DNA of 64,000 bases from Mycolicibacterium iranicum. GTDB taxonomy: Bacteria > Actinomycetota > Actinomycetes > Mycobacteriales > Mycobacteriaceae. The translations under genes were made by a program, and so were the position numbers. The notes beneath the pieces are model-generated. The model searched no databases. It was not told the origin of the DNA and was given only the letters and a program-made list of their open reading frames with translations. Below are positions 35,000 through 44,239 of the stretch, piece after piece. Every line of letters starts with the position of its first letter. Within the stretch, counting starts at the first letter, position 1. The DNA lies in assembly GCF_002101705.1 (NCBI RefSeq), contig NZ_LQPC01000037.1, positions 1 to 64,000 of the forward strand, written 5' to 3'.

Positions 35000-36220
35000 T
35001 CACGCGATCGCGCCGCTCTCCTTGAGTGCCGTGACCCGGTCCCAGTCGCCGCCCAGTTCGAGAATGAGCTCCTCTGTGTGGGCGGCGAATTCGGGCATCG
35101 GATTCAGCGACAACGGCGTCTCGTCGTAGAGCACCGGACTCGCCACCAGATCAAATGTCTGCCCATCCTGTTGCACCGCGACGACATTGCCGTTGGCGCG
35201 GACCTGCGGGTCGATCGCCACCTCGGCGGTGTTCTGGACCGGCGCCCACTGCCCGTCGAAACCGTCGAGGACTGTCCGCCAGTGCTCCAGCGGTTGGGCG
35301 CCGAGAGTCGCACGCAAAACCTCGATCGCGGCAGGGGCATTGGCGGCAAGCAAGGCGTGACTGGCAAATCGTTCGTCGGTGGCGAGTTCGGGCACACCGA
35401 CCCGACGACAGAACTCGGCGAAGTAGCGGAACCCTTGCAGCATGGACACTCCGAGGAACCTGCCGTCCGATGTCCGGTAGAACCCGACCAGTGGATTGTT
35501 CGGTGCGACGTTCGCGCCGCCCGGATTGGTCTGCCACGGTGTTCCGCTCGCCAGTGCCGCGTTGATCGCGACGCCCGATGCCCACACACCCACACCCAAC
35601 AGCGAGATATCCACCACCCGAGCCATTCCCGTGCGCTCGCGTTCGAACAGCGCTGCCGCGATTCCACCGGCGATGGTCATCCCGCCGATCGAATCGCCGT
35701 ATGCCGGACCCGGCTGGGGCACCACACCATCCAGATCGCACGGTGTCGACCCGAGCGCTCCGGCGGCGCGGCTCCAGAAACCGGTCATGTCGTAGCCACC
35801 TTTGCCAGCGTCCGGACCCAATGGCCCATAGGCACTCCCGCGGGCATAGATGATGTCGGGGTTCTCCGCTCGCACATCGTCGACGTCGATCCGTAGCTTC
35901 TTACGCGCATCCGGCAGGAAGTTGGTCAGGAACACGTCGCTGGAGCGTGCGATGTCCATCAGTAGCGCATGGCCATCGGGTGTCGACATGTCCAGAGCCA
36001 CTGACCGTTTGCCGCGATTTGCGTGCTCCATCACGGGGTTGCGGTCGCCCTCGACAGTGATGTGTCCCAGTTGTCGGAGACCGCGCTGCGAGTCACCCGT
36101 CTGAGGGTGCTCGATCTTGATGACGTCTGCCCCCCAGTCCGCCAGCACCGCGCCTGCTGCAGGTACGAAGGTCCACTGAGCCACTTCGAGGACACGCACT
36201 CCGGACATCGGTCCGCTCAT
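35000..36220 (-). CDS. CaiB/BaiF CoA-transferase family protein
   Basis: 406 residues, single family III unit (MSGVRVLEVAQWTFVPAAGAVLADWGADVIKIEHP). CoA-contact features (RGKRSVALDMSTPDG, then GDSIGGMTIAGGIAAALFERERTG) are present. The canonical catalytic Asp position reads VDISLLGVG, with Gly where Asp is expected. It may be a pseudo-enzyme, a partner subunit, or use another residue. It is divergent from the CaiB gene at 36322 across operator copy 8. Confidence 0.85.
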   Translation of the reverse strand: MSGPMSGVRVLEVAQWTFVPAAGAVLADWGADVIKIEHPQTGDSQRGLRQLGHITVEGDRNPVMEHANRGKRSVALDMSTPDGHALLMDIARSSDVFLTNFLPDARKKLRIDVDDVRAENPDIIYARGSAYGPLGPDAGKGGYDMTGFWSRAAGALGSTPCDLDGVVPQPGPAYGDSIGGMTIAGGIAAALFERERTGMARVVDISLLGVGVWASGVAINAALASGTPWQTNPGGANVAPNNPLVGFYRTSDGRFLGVSMLQGFRYFAEFCRRVGVPELATDERFASHALLAANAPAAIEVLRATLGAQPLEHWRTVLDGFDGQWAPVQNTAEVAIDPQVRANGNVVAVQQDGQTFDLVASPVLYDETPLSLNPMPEFAAHTEELILELGGDWDRVTALKESGAIA

Positions 36221-36290
36221 CGATCATCCACTCCGTTCACTCCACACGTCCCACGGCTCCGGGCGCCATCCCCGACCACGATCATAGCTG

Positions 36291-36319
36291 TACAAAAGAA
36301 CACAAAGTGTTTATTTGCG
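36291..36319. promoter_or_regulatory. 29-bp island operator, copy 8
   Basis: Arms TACAAAAGAAC and GTTTATTTGCG separated by 7 bp, between two divergent CaiB genes and ending two bases before the ATG at 36322. Confidence 0.7.
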
Positions 36320-36321
36320 AT

Positions 36322-37557
36322 ATGGTAGCGGCCGTGGCAAGTGCGTTGTCACACCTTCGGGTGTGCGATCTCAGTGGACAATTGGCGGGCGCAGGCGCGA
36401 CCAAGATGCTGGCCGCGTTCGGAGCCCAGGTCATCCGCGTCGAGGATCCGGTGACCCGCGGCATGTGGGATGCACTGCGCGGGGTGGGTCCGTACGTGGA
36501 CGACCGCCGCGGGGTCGATCTGGGCGCCGGATTCAACAACCACAACGTCGGCAAACAGGGCGTCACCATCAACCTACGCACTGACGAAGGCGTGCGGTTG
36601 CTCCGCGAACTCGTCGCCGTCAGCGATGTCGTGTGCGAGAACTTCGCCGCAGGCGTGATGGACAAACGCGGCTTCGGATACGAGGACCTCAAGAGCATCA
36701 AGCCCGACATCGTCTATGTGTCCAACTGTGGATTTGGCCACACCGGACCGTATCGCGACTTCAAGACCTGGGGCCCGATCGTGCAGGCGGTCAGTGGACT
36801 GACCGCCACGTCCGGACTGCCCGACGCCGAGCCGGCCGGCTGGGGGTTCTCGTACATGGATCATGGGTCCGCGTTCTATATGGCGGTGGCAATCCTTGCC
36901 GCACTGCACCATCGTGAACGCACGGGCGAGGGTCAGCACGTCGACTTGGCCACGGTGCCCGCCGGAATTGCGATGCTGCCGACCGAGATCCTGGATTGGA
37001 CCGTGAATGGACGCCCCACGGGGCCGGGCGGAAACCGCGCCGACTTCGGCGAGTGCGCGCCCCACGGCGTCTATCCGTGTCTCGGAGACGATCGGTGGAT
37101 CGCGGTTGCGTGCCGTGACGACCGAGAGGTTGCCCTGCTTGCGAAGGTGCTGGACGAGCCGGCGTTGACCGCCGACAGGTTTGCCACCCTCGCGCAACGA
37201 CTGGCGGCGGCCGACGAACTCGACGCGATCATCGGCGCCGCCACCTCGACGAGGGTGGCCGGTAGCCTCGCCGACGACCTCATCGGCGCCGGTATTCCGG
37301 CCAGTATTGTGAAGAGTCCACCGGAGCGAATCGACGGCGATCCGGATCTCGCACGAATTGGCCTGTTTCCCACCGTGTCCCATCCCGACATCGGCAAGGT
37401 CCGGGTGGAGGGGCTCCCTATGACGTTCTCGGCGACTCCATGGAGCATCGACCGAAGCGCGCCCAAACTCGGTCAGCACAATCGCGAGATCTTCGGAGGC
37501 CTTCTCGGCCACGACGATCAGACCCTCCAGGACTGGGCCGGAAGAGGTGTGATCTGA
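36322..37557 (+). CDS. CaiB/BaiF CoA-transferase family protein
   Basis: 411 residues (start ATG 36322; GTG 36307 would place the start inside the operator). N-terminal Rossmann-like unit LSHLRVCDLSGQLAGAGATKMLAAFGAQVIRVEDP and CoA-binding KQGVTINLRTDEG are typical of family III. The catalytic Asp position reads VDLATVPAG, with Pro in place of Asp. It is followed by a second CaiB gene whose start overlaps this stop, suggesting the two form a hetero-complex. First gene of a four-gene operon (CaiB, CaiB, VOC, P450). Confidence 0.85.
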   Translation: MVAAVASALSHLRVCDLSGQLAGAGATKMLAAFGAQVIRVEDPVTRGMWDALRGVGPYVDDRRGVDLGAGFNNHNVGKQGVTINLRTDEGVRLLRELVAVSDVVCENFAAGVMDKRGFGYEDLKSIKPDIVYVSNCGFGHTGPYRDFKTWGPIVQAVSGLTATSGLPDAEPAGWGFSYMDHGSAFYMAVAILAALHHRERTGEGQHVDLATVPAGIAMLPTEILDWTVNGRPTGPGGNRADFGECAPHGVYPCLGDDRWIAVACRDDREVALLAKVLDEPALTADRFATLAQRLAAADELDAIIGAATSTRVAGSLADDLIGAGIPASIVKSPPERIDGDPDLARIGLFPTVSHPDIGKVRVEGLPMTFSATPWSIDRSAPKLGQHNREIFGGLLGHDDQTLQDWAGRGVI

Positions 37558-38774
37558 GCGCGCTGGCTGATCTTCGTGTCATCGAGATCAGCGACCAATA
37601 CACCCCGATCGCGGGCCGCATACTGGCTGAGCTCGGCGCCGAAGTGATCGTCGTCGAACCCACCACCGGTTCGCCGCACCGGCGACGGCCACCGTTCGTC
37701 GACGACGAGCCCGGCGTCGACCGTAGCCTACGCTGGTGGGGTGCTAACGCGGGAAAGCGCAGCGTCACAGTAGATCTCGATTCGGCGTCCGGAAGGGACG
37801 CACTGAGGCGCCTGCTCGCGAGTGCCGACATCGTGTTCGCGGGAGGTGACCTGCTGGCGGACGGAACGCTCGCCTACCCCGATATCGCCGCCCAACACCC
37901 GCAGCTGATCTGGGTGTCGGTCACCCCGTTCGGCATCGGGAGTGCGCGCGCCGAGGACCCCGTGATGGACCTGACCGTCCTGGCCGGTGGTGGGCCGATG
38001 TGGAACTGCGGGTACGACGATCATGCGATCCCTCCGATGCGGGGTTCCGGCGACCAGTCCGCGAACATCGGGGGAATGTACGGCGCCATCGGTGCACTGA
38101 TTGCTCTCTCCCACCGCGATCACACCGGCGTCGGTCAGCTCGTCGACGTCAACGTCACGGCCGCCTGCAACGTGACGTGCGAGCAGACCACCTACCACTG
38201 GCTGGTAAACCAAGCGGTGTGTGTTCGACAGACGGGCCGGCACGCCTATCCGACCCCGAGCGCCCCCGTGCAAGTCCGGTGCGCCGATGGTTCCTACGCA
38301 ACAACCGGGGTCCTGCCACGCAAGCCTGAGGAGTTCGCGGGACTTGTCAACTGGCTCAACGATCTTGCGCTGACCGAGGAGCTCCCCGAAACGTTCTTCC
38401 TGGAGCTGGCCGCGTCGCGTGATCGGCCCGTCGATCTCGCCGCAATCGGCGAGGACGACGAGACGACGGCGATTCTCAGCGCAGCGCGCGAAGCCATCAC
38501 CTTGATCGCCTCACGACTGTCCGCCAAGGAGTTCTTCGTCGAGAGCCAGCGACGAGGCTTCGCCGCGGGCGCGATTTTGCTGCCGCATGAGGCCTTCGAC
38601 GACCAGCACACCGTTGCGCGCGGCATGCATGTACCGGTGGAACATCCCGAACTCGATCGCACCGTGGTGTACCCAGGGGTGCCCTACCTGTTCAGCGCCA
38701 GCCCGGCCCCGGCGCCCACCCGCGCTCCACTGCTCGGCGAGCACAACTCGATACTCGACGACATCGTGCGATGA
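37554..38774 (+). CDS. CaiB/BaiF CoA-transferase family protein, probable CTG start
   Basis: About 406 residues. Homology to family III starts right away (LADLRVIEISDQYTPIAGRILAELGAEVIVVEP). No ATG, GTG or TTG lies near. A CTG at 37554 overlaps the previous TGA (CTGA) and has GAGG six bases before it, so it is chosen; the only upstream ATG (37440) adds 38 residues of Arg-rich, non-homologous sequence. The catalytic Asp position reads VDVNVTAAC. Stop and the next ATG overlap (ATGA). Confidence 0.75.
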   Translation: MSALADLRVIEISDQYTPIAGRILAELGAEVIVVEPTTGSPHRRRPPFVDDEPGVDRSLRWWGANAGKRSVTVDLDSASGRDALRRLLASADIVFAGGDLLADGTLAYPDIAAQHPQLIWVSVTPFGIGSARAEDPVMDLTVLAGGGPMWNCGYDDHAIPPMRGSGDQSANIGGMYGAIGALIALSHRDHTGVGQLVDVNVTAACNVTCEQTTYHWLVNQAVCVRQTGRHAYPTPSAPVQVRCADGSYATTGVLPRKPEEFAGLVNWLNDLALTEELPETFFLELAASRDRPVDLAAIGEDDETTAILSAAREAITLIASRLSAKEFFVESQRRGFAAGAILLPHEAFDDQHTVARGMHVPVEHPELDRTVVYPGVPYLFSASPAPAPTRAPLLGEHNSILDDIVR

Positions 38775-39226
38775 ACAAGGGGATCCGGCTCACCCACGTG
38801 GGCCTGTGCGTGCGTGACATCGCCTACTCCACGGAGTTCTACTGCGCAGCATTAGGTTTCGAGAAGGTGGGTGAGATGCACGTTAGCGATTCCGCAACGG
38901 CCCGGCTGCTCGACGTCACCGGCCTGGTGCTCGATCTGGTCTATCTGCAGCGCGACGGCTTTCGACTAGAACTGCTCGGGTATGCCGAGCCCGGTACCAC
39001 GGGCCGCGCCGAACCACGCGCCATGAACGCGCTCGGGTTCACGCACCTGTCTTTCCGGGTGGACGACGTCGATGCAGTGACCGGGGACGTTGTTCAGCAC
39101 GGCGGCCACCTGCTGGCAGATCGATCCGTTGCCTTCGACGGCGGAAACCGCGGCGTGATGCTTACAGATCCGGACGGCAATCTTTTGGAACTCATCGAAC
39201 GCGTCCAACGAATGACAGGCGACTGA
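38771..39226 (+). CDS. VOC superfamily protein (methylmalonyl-CoA epimerase/glyoxalase-like)
   Basis: 151 residues, one VOC module with two beta-alpha-beta-beta-beta repeats: LTHVGLCVRDIAYSTEFY at the start, FTHLSFRVDDVDAV in the middle and MLTDPDGNLLELIE at the end. Metal ligands of the family are suggested by His9, Glu71, His97 and the Glu near 142. Typical reactions are epimerisation of CoA esters or ring-cleaving dioxygenation; the CaiB context favours a CoA-ester substrate. ATG overlaps the preceding stop. Confidence 0.78.
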   Translation: MNKGIRLTHVGLCVRDIAYSTEFYCAALGFEKVGEMHVSDSATARLLDVTGLVLDLVYLQRDGFRLELLGYAEPGTTGRAEPRAMNALGFTHLSFRVDDVDAVTGDVVQHGGHLLADRSVAFDGGNRGVMLTDPDGNLLELIERVQRMTGD

Positions 39227-39229
39227 TCC

Positions 39230-40426
39230 ATGGTGTCCTCAACCGACGAATTGATGTACTCACCCTTCTCCAAGGCGATCTTCGACGATCCCTACCCCGT
39301 GTACCGCCGATTGCGTTCGGAAGCGCCGGTGTATCGGGATCCCGAGGACCGATGGTGGGTCCTGTCCCGCTTCGATGATGTCGCCACCGCGCTGCGCGAT
39401 TGGGAGACCTACTCGTCCAAACTCGGCCCTGCGCCGGAGAACCCGGATAACGACGGCCGCAAGTATTCGGTGATCTCGATGGACCCACCCCGGCACGACC
39501 GCATCCGCGGGGTGCTCAAGGGTTTTTTCACGCCGCGCGCCGTTGCGGCACTGGAGAACTCGCTGCAATCGGTGGTGAACCACCACTTGGATCGGTTGAC
39601 GCCGGGGACCACCGTCGACGCTATGGAGGCGTTCGCCTTCTCGGTGCCCACGGACGTCATCGGCGACCTGCTCGGCGTCCCGCACGCGGACCGCGAGCAA
39701 CTGCGAGTGTGGTGGGAGGAGTTCCTCACCCGCCATGAGGGCGAGGTCATGATGCCGCGCAGCGCGATCGAGGCCAACCGCAAGATCAGCTCCTACATTG
39801 GCGACCTCATCGAGGCCCGACGCACCGATCCTGGCGATGATCTGATCAGCATCGTGCTGCAGGCGACGTTTCATGATCCCGAGATCTCCGCGGATCGCGC
39901 GCTCACGCCGCACGAGGTGCTCATGTTCTGCAACCTGTTGTCGGCAGCCGGTTCCGAGACCACGCAGAAGCTGATTTCGAACGGCCTCGTAGCCATGCAT
40001 GACCACCCCGATCAGTGGCGGCGCATCGTCAACGATCCCAGCCTCGTTCCGGCCGCGGTGAACGAGGCTCTGCGCTACGACACCCCCAGTCATTGGGTGG
40101 CGCGCACTCTCACCAGGCCGGTGCAACTGCACGGTGTGACGATGGAGGCCGGCGATTGGGTACTACTGCTGCTGGGCAGCGCCAACCGGGACGAGCGTCG
40201 ATACACCGACCCCGATCGCTTCATCCTTGAGAGGCCGCGGGGCACCGACGTCTACTTCGGGTGGGGAATCCACATCTGTCTGGGCCAGTGGCTGGCACGT
40301 CGTGAAGCACAGATGGTTTTCGAATACGTGGCAAGGAAATTCCCCGACTACGCGATCGGTGCGCACGAACGTGTGCTCACCGCGACGGTACGCGGCTACA
40401 CCAGCGTCGAGATGACGCTTCGCTGA
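39230..40426 (+). CDS. Cytochrome P450 (island P450 no. 3)
   Basis: 398 residues. C-helix MDPPRHDRIRGVLKGFFTP, I-helix LLSAAGSETTQK, ExxR in NEALR and heme motif FGWGIHICLGQWLARREA. All heme-motif invariant residues are kept although the loop is Trp/Ile-rich. Starts three bases after the VOC stop; ATG 39254 would also be in frame. Last gene of the operon that begins at 36322. Confidence 0.9.
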   Translation: MVSSTDELMYSPFSKAIFDDPYPVYRRLRSEAPVYRDPEDRWWVLSRFDDVATALRDWETYSSKLGPAPENPDNDGRKYSVISMDPPRHDRIRGVLKGFFTPRAVAALENSLQSVVNHHLDRLTPGTTVDAMEAFAFSVPTDVIGDLLGVPHADREQLRVWWEEFLTRHEGEVMMPRSAIEANRKISSYIGDLIEARRTDPGDDLISIVLQATFHDPEISADRALTPHEVLMFCNLLSAAGSETTQKLISNGLVAMHDHPDQWRRIVNDPSLVPAAVNEALRYDTPSHWVARTLTRPVQLHGVTMEAGDWVLLLLGSANRDERRYTDPDRFILERPRGTDVYFGWGIHICLGQWLARREAQMVFEYVARKFPDYAIGAHERVLTATVRGYTSVEMTLR

Positions 40427-40455
40427 CATGCCGCCTCAGCCGAGGACGACTGTGC

Positions 40456-40875
40456 TCACGCCACCTCGAAAACGTCGTACTCCACCGTGCTAGCCCCAGC
40501 ATTTCCCTTGGCGACGCCCAGAACGCGAGTCAACCACGCGTAGCGGTCATCACCGGTCTCGAAGTACATCGACGAATAGACGACTCCGGTACGTGCATCC
40601 ATCCTCCCGGTGTAGTTGACGAGAATGACGGCGCCGTCATCGGTTTGAAGGGTCAGGCGCGCGTCGACGAGGACGCGTCCGCTTGGTTCGACGAAGGCCC
40701 AGTCGGCGGCAGCCATCCCCTTGAGCGAAGCGCGCAGGCGCTCACCCTCGAATCGGGCGCTGGTGATCTCGCCGACAATGCGGCTGCCCGTGGGACCAGA
40801 GGACACCGAGATGGGCTCGCCGATCTCGTAGACCACCCGACACAGCGGCCTCAACTCGGCGGAAAACTTAGGCAC
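40456..40875 (-). CDS. DUF3237 family protein
   Basis: 139 residues. Beta-rich sequence with LCRVVYEIGEPISV at the start, DARLTLQTDDGAVILVNYTGRM in the middle and YFETGDDRYAWLTRVLGV near the end, the signature of DUF3237. The biochemical role is unknown. GTG 40875 overlaps the upstream VOC stop by 8 bp and is preferred; a GTG at 40899 is an alternative. Convergent with the P450 gene ending at 40426. Confidence 0.7.
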   Translation of the reverse strand: MPKFSAELRPLCRVVYEIGEPISVSSGPTGSRIVGEITSARFEGERLRASLKGMAAADWAFVEPSGRVLVDARLTLQTDDGAVILVNYTGRMDARTGVVYSSMYFETGDDRYAWLTRVLGVAKGNAGASTVEYDVFEVA

Positions 40876-41761
40876 AGCCGACGAATTCGATGACGGCACC
40901 GTGACAGGTCTTCGGATCGGCGGTCAGTCGCTGACCGTCTCGTTCGGCGATCCCGACCCCGTGTTCCACAAGATGCGACTCCGCTGCGGCGAGGTCGGCC
41001 GTCTCGAAGACACACGCGTGCATGATTTCGCCATTCGCCGCGAGGTCCCGCCCAGCAACGGTGTCCTCAGAGTGCGGCGCGATCAGCTCCACCAGCGTGT
41101 TCGTTCCGAACGTGAGCAGGCGGCGGTGCGCGGCGGTGGATCGCTCGTCCTCGGTCACGTGTGCACCGAGCGCCGTGTACACGTCCGTCGCGGGATCAAG
41201 CTCGCGGACCACCACGCCGACCCTCCATCCGGTGAGGGCAAGCGGGTGGTCCCGCCACGGCTCATTCGACCAGCCGGCACGAAATCTCGGGTCGTCCCAC
41301 TTGCCAGGCACTCCCAGCGGTCCGGGCTTGGACTCGGTGAACGGCATGAATTCAAGCTGACCGGCTGTGTCCTTGGGATGTGTGAATACGGGGCTCATCG
41401 GCTTTGCCGCCAACGCTTCCCGGCCGGAGCCCGCGAGCCCGAAGCACCGGACTCCGGCCGCGGTCAGCGCGTCGTAGACGTCAACGGGCGGGCTGTTCAC
41501 GAAGTACGCGGCGGCGTGCAGGTGAGGTCCGAAGCGGTTGGGGAACTTGCCCAGCGGGAGATCGGCGCCCTCGGCGGCCGGCGCCATGACGTCGACGGCG
41601 AGGTCGGCGATCGTCACCATCGACGCCCACCGCTTCTCCGGTTCGAGCCAGTCGTCGGCAAAGATGTCGACCGCCCCGAAAACGTCGCGGTACCAATCCG
41701 TGACGAGGCGATAGTCGTCGACAACGTGGTTGACATGCCACTGACGGCCTATCTGGATCAC
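40868..41761 (-). CDS. Two-module VOC (glyoxalase/dioxygenase-like) protein
   Basis: 297 residues with two VOC modules: residues 1-130 (QWHVNHVVDDYRLVTDWYRDVF) and about 165-297 (TGWRVGVVVRELDPATDVYTALG). The size and His/Glu pattern fit fused VOC proteins, including extradiol-type dioxygenases, but the full metal triad is not certain. It heads a two-gene minus-strand operon, divergent from an acyl-CoA dehydrogenase operon across operator copy 9. Confidence 0.72.
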   Translation of the reverse strand: MIQIGRQWHVNHVVDDYRLVTDWYRDVFGAVDIFADDWLEPEKRWASMVTIADLAVDVMAPAAEGADLPLGKFPNRFGPHLHAAAYFVNSPPVDVYDALTAAGVRCFGLAGSGREALAAKPMSPVFTHPKDTAGQLEFMPFTESKPGPLGVPGKWDDPRFRAGWSNEPWRDHPLALTGWRVGVVVRELDPATDVYTALGAHVTEDERSTAAHRRLLTFGTNTLVELIAPHSEDTVAGRDLAANGEIMHACVFETADLAAAESHLVEHGVGIAERDGQRLTADPKTCHGAVIEFVGCA

Positions 41762-41786
41762 GAGTCTCCCATCACACTATGCTCGA

Positions 41787-41815
41787 AACACTATGACAGA
41801 TACTGTCTAGCTGTT
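41787..41815. promoter_or_regulatory. 29-bp island operator, copy 9
   Basis: Arms AACACTATGAC and GTCTAGCTGTT separated by 7 bp, in the 103-bp gap between the divergent VOC gene and the acyl-CoA dehydrogenase operon at 41865. Confidence 0.7.
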
Positions 41816-41864
41816 GTGATGAACGGCCGCGGCCGGGTTGTCGGCGTGACGGGAGGGACAAGGA

Positions 41865-43010
41865 GTGTCCACAGCTGTGGCCGGCGATGCCGAAGTCGAG
41901 TTGTTCGTGTCCACCACGAAAGCCTTCCTCGATCGGGAGGCGCCGTTGACGCGGGTCCGCGAGTTGCACGAACTCGGCATCCCGTTCGAACGCGACTGGT
42001 GGCGGCGAGGAGCCGAGCTCGGCTGGGCCGCTCTGCTCGTACCCGAGCAACTGGGCGGCGGGTCGGTGTCCGGCGATGGAATATCCGAGCTGGCGATGAT
42101 AGCCGAGCTGTTCGGCCGCAGTGCTGCTCCGGGACCGCTTCTTCCGGTCAGTGCAGTCGCCGCAGCGCTGGCCGCGTCGAGCACCGCGACCGCGCATGCC
42201 GACATTCTCGACGCGCTCGTGGCCGGCACCTGCATCGGCGCATGGGCGGTCGACGAACCAGGAGCGCGATTCGGGGACGCCCCGACCACCCGGGCCACGA
42301 CGACGCCGGCAGGGTTCCGGATCGACGGGATCAAAGACCGCGTGGAGGCGGGTAGCACCGCCGACGTGTTCCTGGTGACCGCGCATGCGGACGACGGCTG
42401 CCGACAGTTTCTGGTGCCGTCGGATTCGCCGGGCGTCTCGGTGCGTCAGCTGGCGGGAGTGGACCTCGTTCGCGACTACGCCGCGGTCGAGTTCGACGGC
42501 GTCGAGGTCGGCTCTCACGCTGCTGTCGGAACCTCCTCTGAGACAGCGGAACTGGTGGCCCGTCAGACATTGATCGTGCAGCTGCTGCAGTGTGCGGAGA
42601 TGGTCGGCGCTCTGGACACCGTCTTCGACATGACAGTTGCTTGGGCTGTCGATCGACATAGCTTCGGTCGGCCGCTGGCGTCGTACCAGGCGCTCAAGCA
42701 TCGCTTCGCGGACATGAAGACACACTTGGAGGCATGCCGCGCCATAGTGACGCAGGCAACGCGCGACGTCGGGGCACGAGCCGAAGCTGCCGCACTGTCG
42801 GTAAGCGCGGCGAAAGCGTACGTCGGCGAGTACTCGGTCAACATCCTTCAGGACTGCGTCCAGCTTCACGGCGGCATCGGCGTGACGTGGGAGCACGACC
42901 TGCACGTGTTTCTCCGGCGTGTCGAAGTCGATCGCGCCCTGTTCGGTAGCACCGAGGAACACTGGGAGCGACTGTTCGCGCTTGCGCAGGCTCGGGAGGA
43001 ACGTCAATGA
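41865..43010 (+). CDS. Acyl-CoA dehydrogenase-like partner subunit (pair 2)
   Basis: 381 residues. N-terminal helical domain (GAELGWAALLVPEQLGGG), middle domain and a C-terminal domain with RHSFGRPLASYQALKHRFADM and LHGGIGVTWEHDLHVFLRRVE, the signature of the second subunit in heteromeric steroid acyl-CoA dehydrogenases. The GTG at 41865 is preceded directly by an AAGGA tract. The next gene, overlapping by ATGA, encodes the complementary subunit. Heads the operon of two dehydrogenases, FAS1-like dehydratase, ALDH and MaoC genes. Confidence 0.85.
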   Translation: MSTAVAGDAEVELFVSTTKAFLDREAPLTRVRELHELGIPFERDWWRRGAELGWAALLVPEQLGGGSVSGDGISELAMIAELFGRSAAPGPLLPVSAVAAALAASSTATAHADILDALVAGTCIGAWAVDEPGARFGDAPTTRATTTPAGFRIDGIKDRVEAGSTADVFLVTAHADDGCRQFLVPSDSPGVSVRQLAGVDLVRDYAAVEFDGVEVGSHAAVGTSSETAELVARQTLIVQLLQCAEMVGALDTVFDMTVAWAVDRHSFGRPLASYQALKHRFADMKTHLEACRAIVTQATRDVGARAEAAALSVSAAKAYVGEYSVNILQDCVQLHGGIGVTWEHDLHVFLRRVEVDRALFGSTEEHWERLFALAQAREERQ

Positions 43011-44239
43011 CCGAAACCGTCGCCGCATTCCGCAAGCGGGCGGAGTCGTGGCTTGCTGCCAACATGCCGATGCTCGGAGCCGACACACCGTTCGCCGACC
43101 GCGCGGATGAAGCCACATGGCAGCGCGCCAGGGAATTGCAACGTCGGCTCTTTGACGGCGGTTTCGCGGGAATCTGCTACCCCAGCGAGTACGGCGGATT
43201 GGGGCTGGACTACGCGTATCAGATCGCGTTCAACGAGGTCGCCGAGCCCTACGAAATGCCGCTCGCACTCAATATCCCGAGCTTGACGATATGCGGTCCC
43301 ACACTCCTGGACGTCGGAAGCGAAGAACAGAAGCGCACCCATATCGCCGCCGCCCTTCGCGGTGACGAGGTGTTGTGCCAACTGCTGTCCGAACCCAGCG
43401 GTGGGTCCGATCTCGCCGGCGTCATCACCCGCGCCGAACGCCGTGCCGACACGTGGGTACTCAACGGCGCCAAGACCTGGAGCAGCAGCGCTTTCGCCGC
43501 GGACTTCGGCCTCTGCCTGGCCCGCACCGACTGGAGCGTGCCAAAGCACGAGGGCCTGACGATGTTCCTGGTGCCGCTGGACGCGCCCGGCTTGTCGCTG
43601 CGCCGAATTCGGCAGGTGAACGGCTCCGCGGAATTCTGCGAGGAGTTCCTCGACGACGTCGAACTCGGGGACGAGCACGTCGTCGGCGAGGTCGGAGGTG
43701 GGTGGGCTGTGGCATCACGACAGCTGTTCCACGAACGCCGCGCGGTGGCCAAGGGTTCTGAATACGCCAACTGCGGAGCGGCTGAATCCGGTCGCGGTGG
43801 GCCGATCGACCTCCTCAAGCTGGTCGAAGCCACCGGACAATCAGGTGATCGATGGGCGCGCCGACTCGCCGGACGCGCGTTGACGCACCGAATCGTCGAA
43901 AAGGCATTGGGCGAGCACGTGTTCCGCGGCGTTGCCAGCGGACGTATGCCGCCGGCCTCCGGGTCCATGACGCGGCTGTACTACGCCGAATGCGAGAATC
44001 TCGTCCTCGATACCGCCGTTGCGTTACTCGGGTCTGAAAGCGTCGTCGGCGGCGCCGACTCGCCGTTCACCTCGATCGGCGAGAAGTTCCTTTCCCGCCA
44101 AACGGTCAATATCGGCGGAGGCACCACCGAAATCGCCAGGAACATCATCGCCGAACGAGTGCTGGAGTTCCCTCGTGAGCACGCCGCCGACCGTGGCGTG
44201 CCCTTCAAAGACGTCCGCCGCAACGGGAGTGGCGCGTGA
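43007..44239 (+). CDS. Acyl-CoA dehydrogenase, main subunit (pair 2)
   Basis: 410 residues. LLSEPSGGSDLAGVITRAER (about 127-146) is the FAD/substrate segment, followed by NGAKTWSSSAFAADFGLCLAR and a C-terminal domain ending NIGGGTTEIARNIIAERVLEF. Translationally coupled to its partner. Inferred role: alpha,beta-desaturation of an acyl-CoA side chain. Confidence 0.86.
   Translation: MTETVAAFRKRAESWLAANMPMLGADTPFADRADEATWQRARELQRRLFDGGFAGICYPSEYGGLGLDYAYQIAFNEVAEPYEMPLALNIPSLTICGPTLLDVGSEEQKRTHIAAALRGDEVLCQLLSEPSGGSDLAGVITRAERRADTWVLNGAKTWSSSAFAADFGLCLARTDWSVPKHEGLTMFLVPLDAPGLSLRRIRQVNGSAEFCEEFLDDVELGDEHVVGEVGGGWAVASRQLFHERRAVAKGSEYANCGAAESGRGGPIDLLKLVEATGQSGDRWARRLAGRALTHRIVEKALGEHVFRGVASGRMPPASGSMTRLYYAECENLVLDTAVALLGSESVVGGADSPFTSIGEKFLSRQTVNIGGGTTEIARNIIAERVLEFPREHAADRGVPFKDVRRNGSGA

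Noticed and set aside
41772..43118. A 448-codon open frame antisense to an acyl-CoA dehydrogenase gene
   Set aside because: Composition is Arg/Gly/His-rich and motif-free; the sense protein has clear family motifs.
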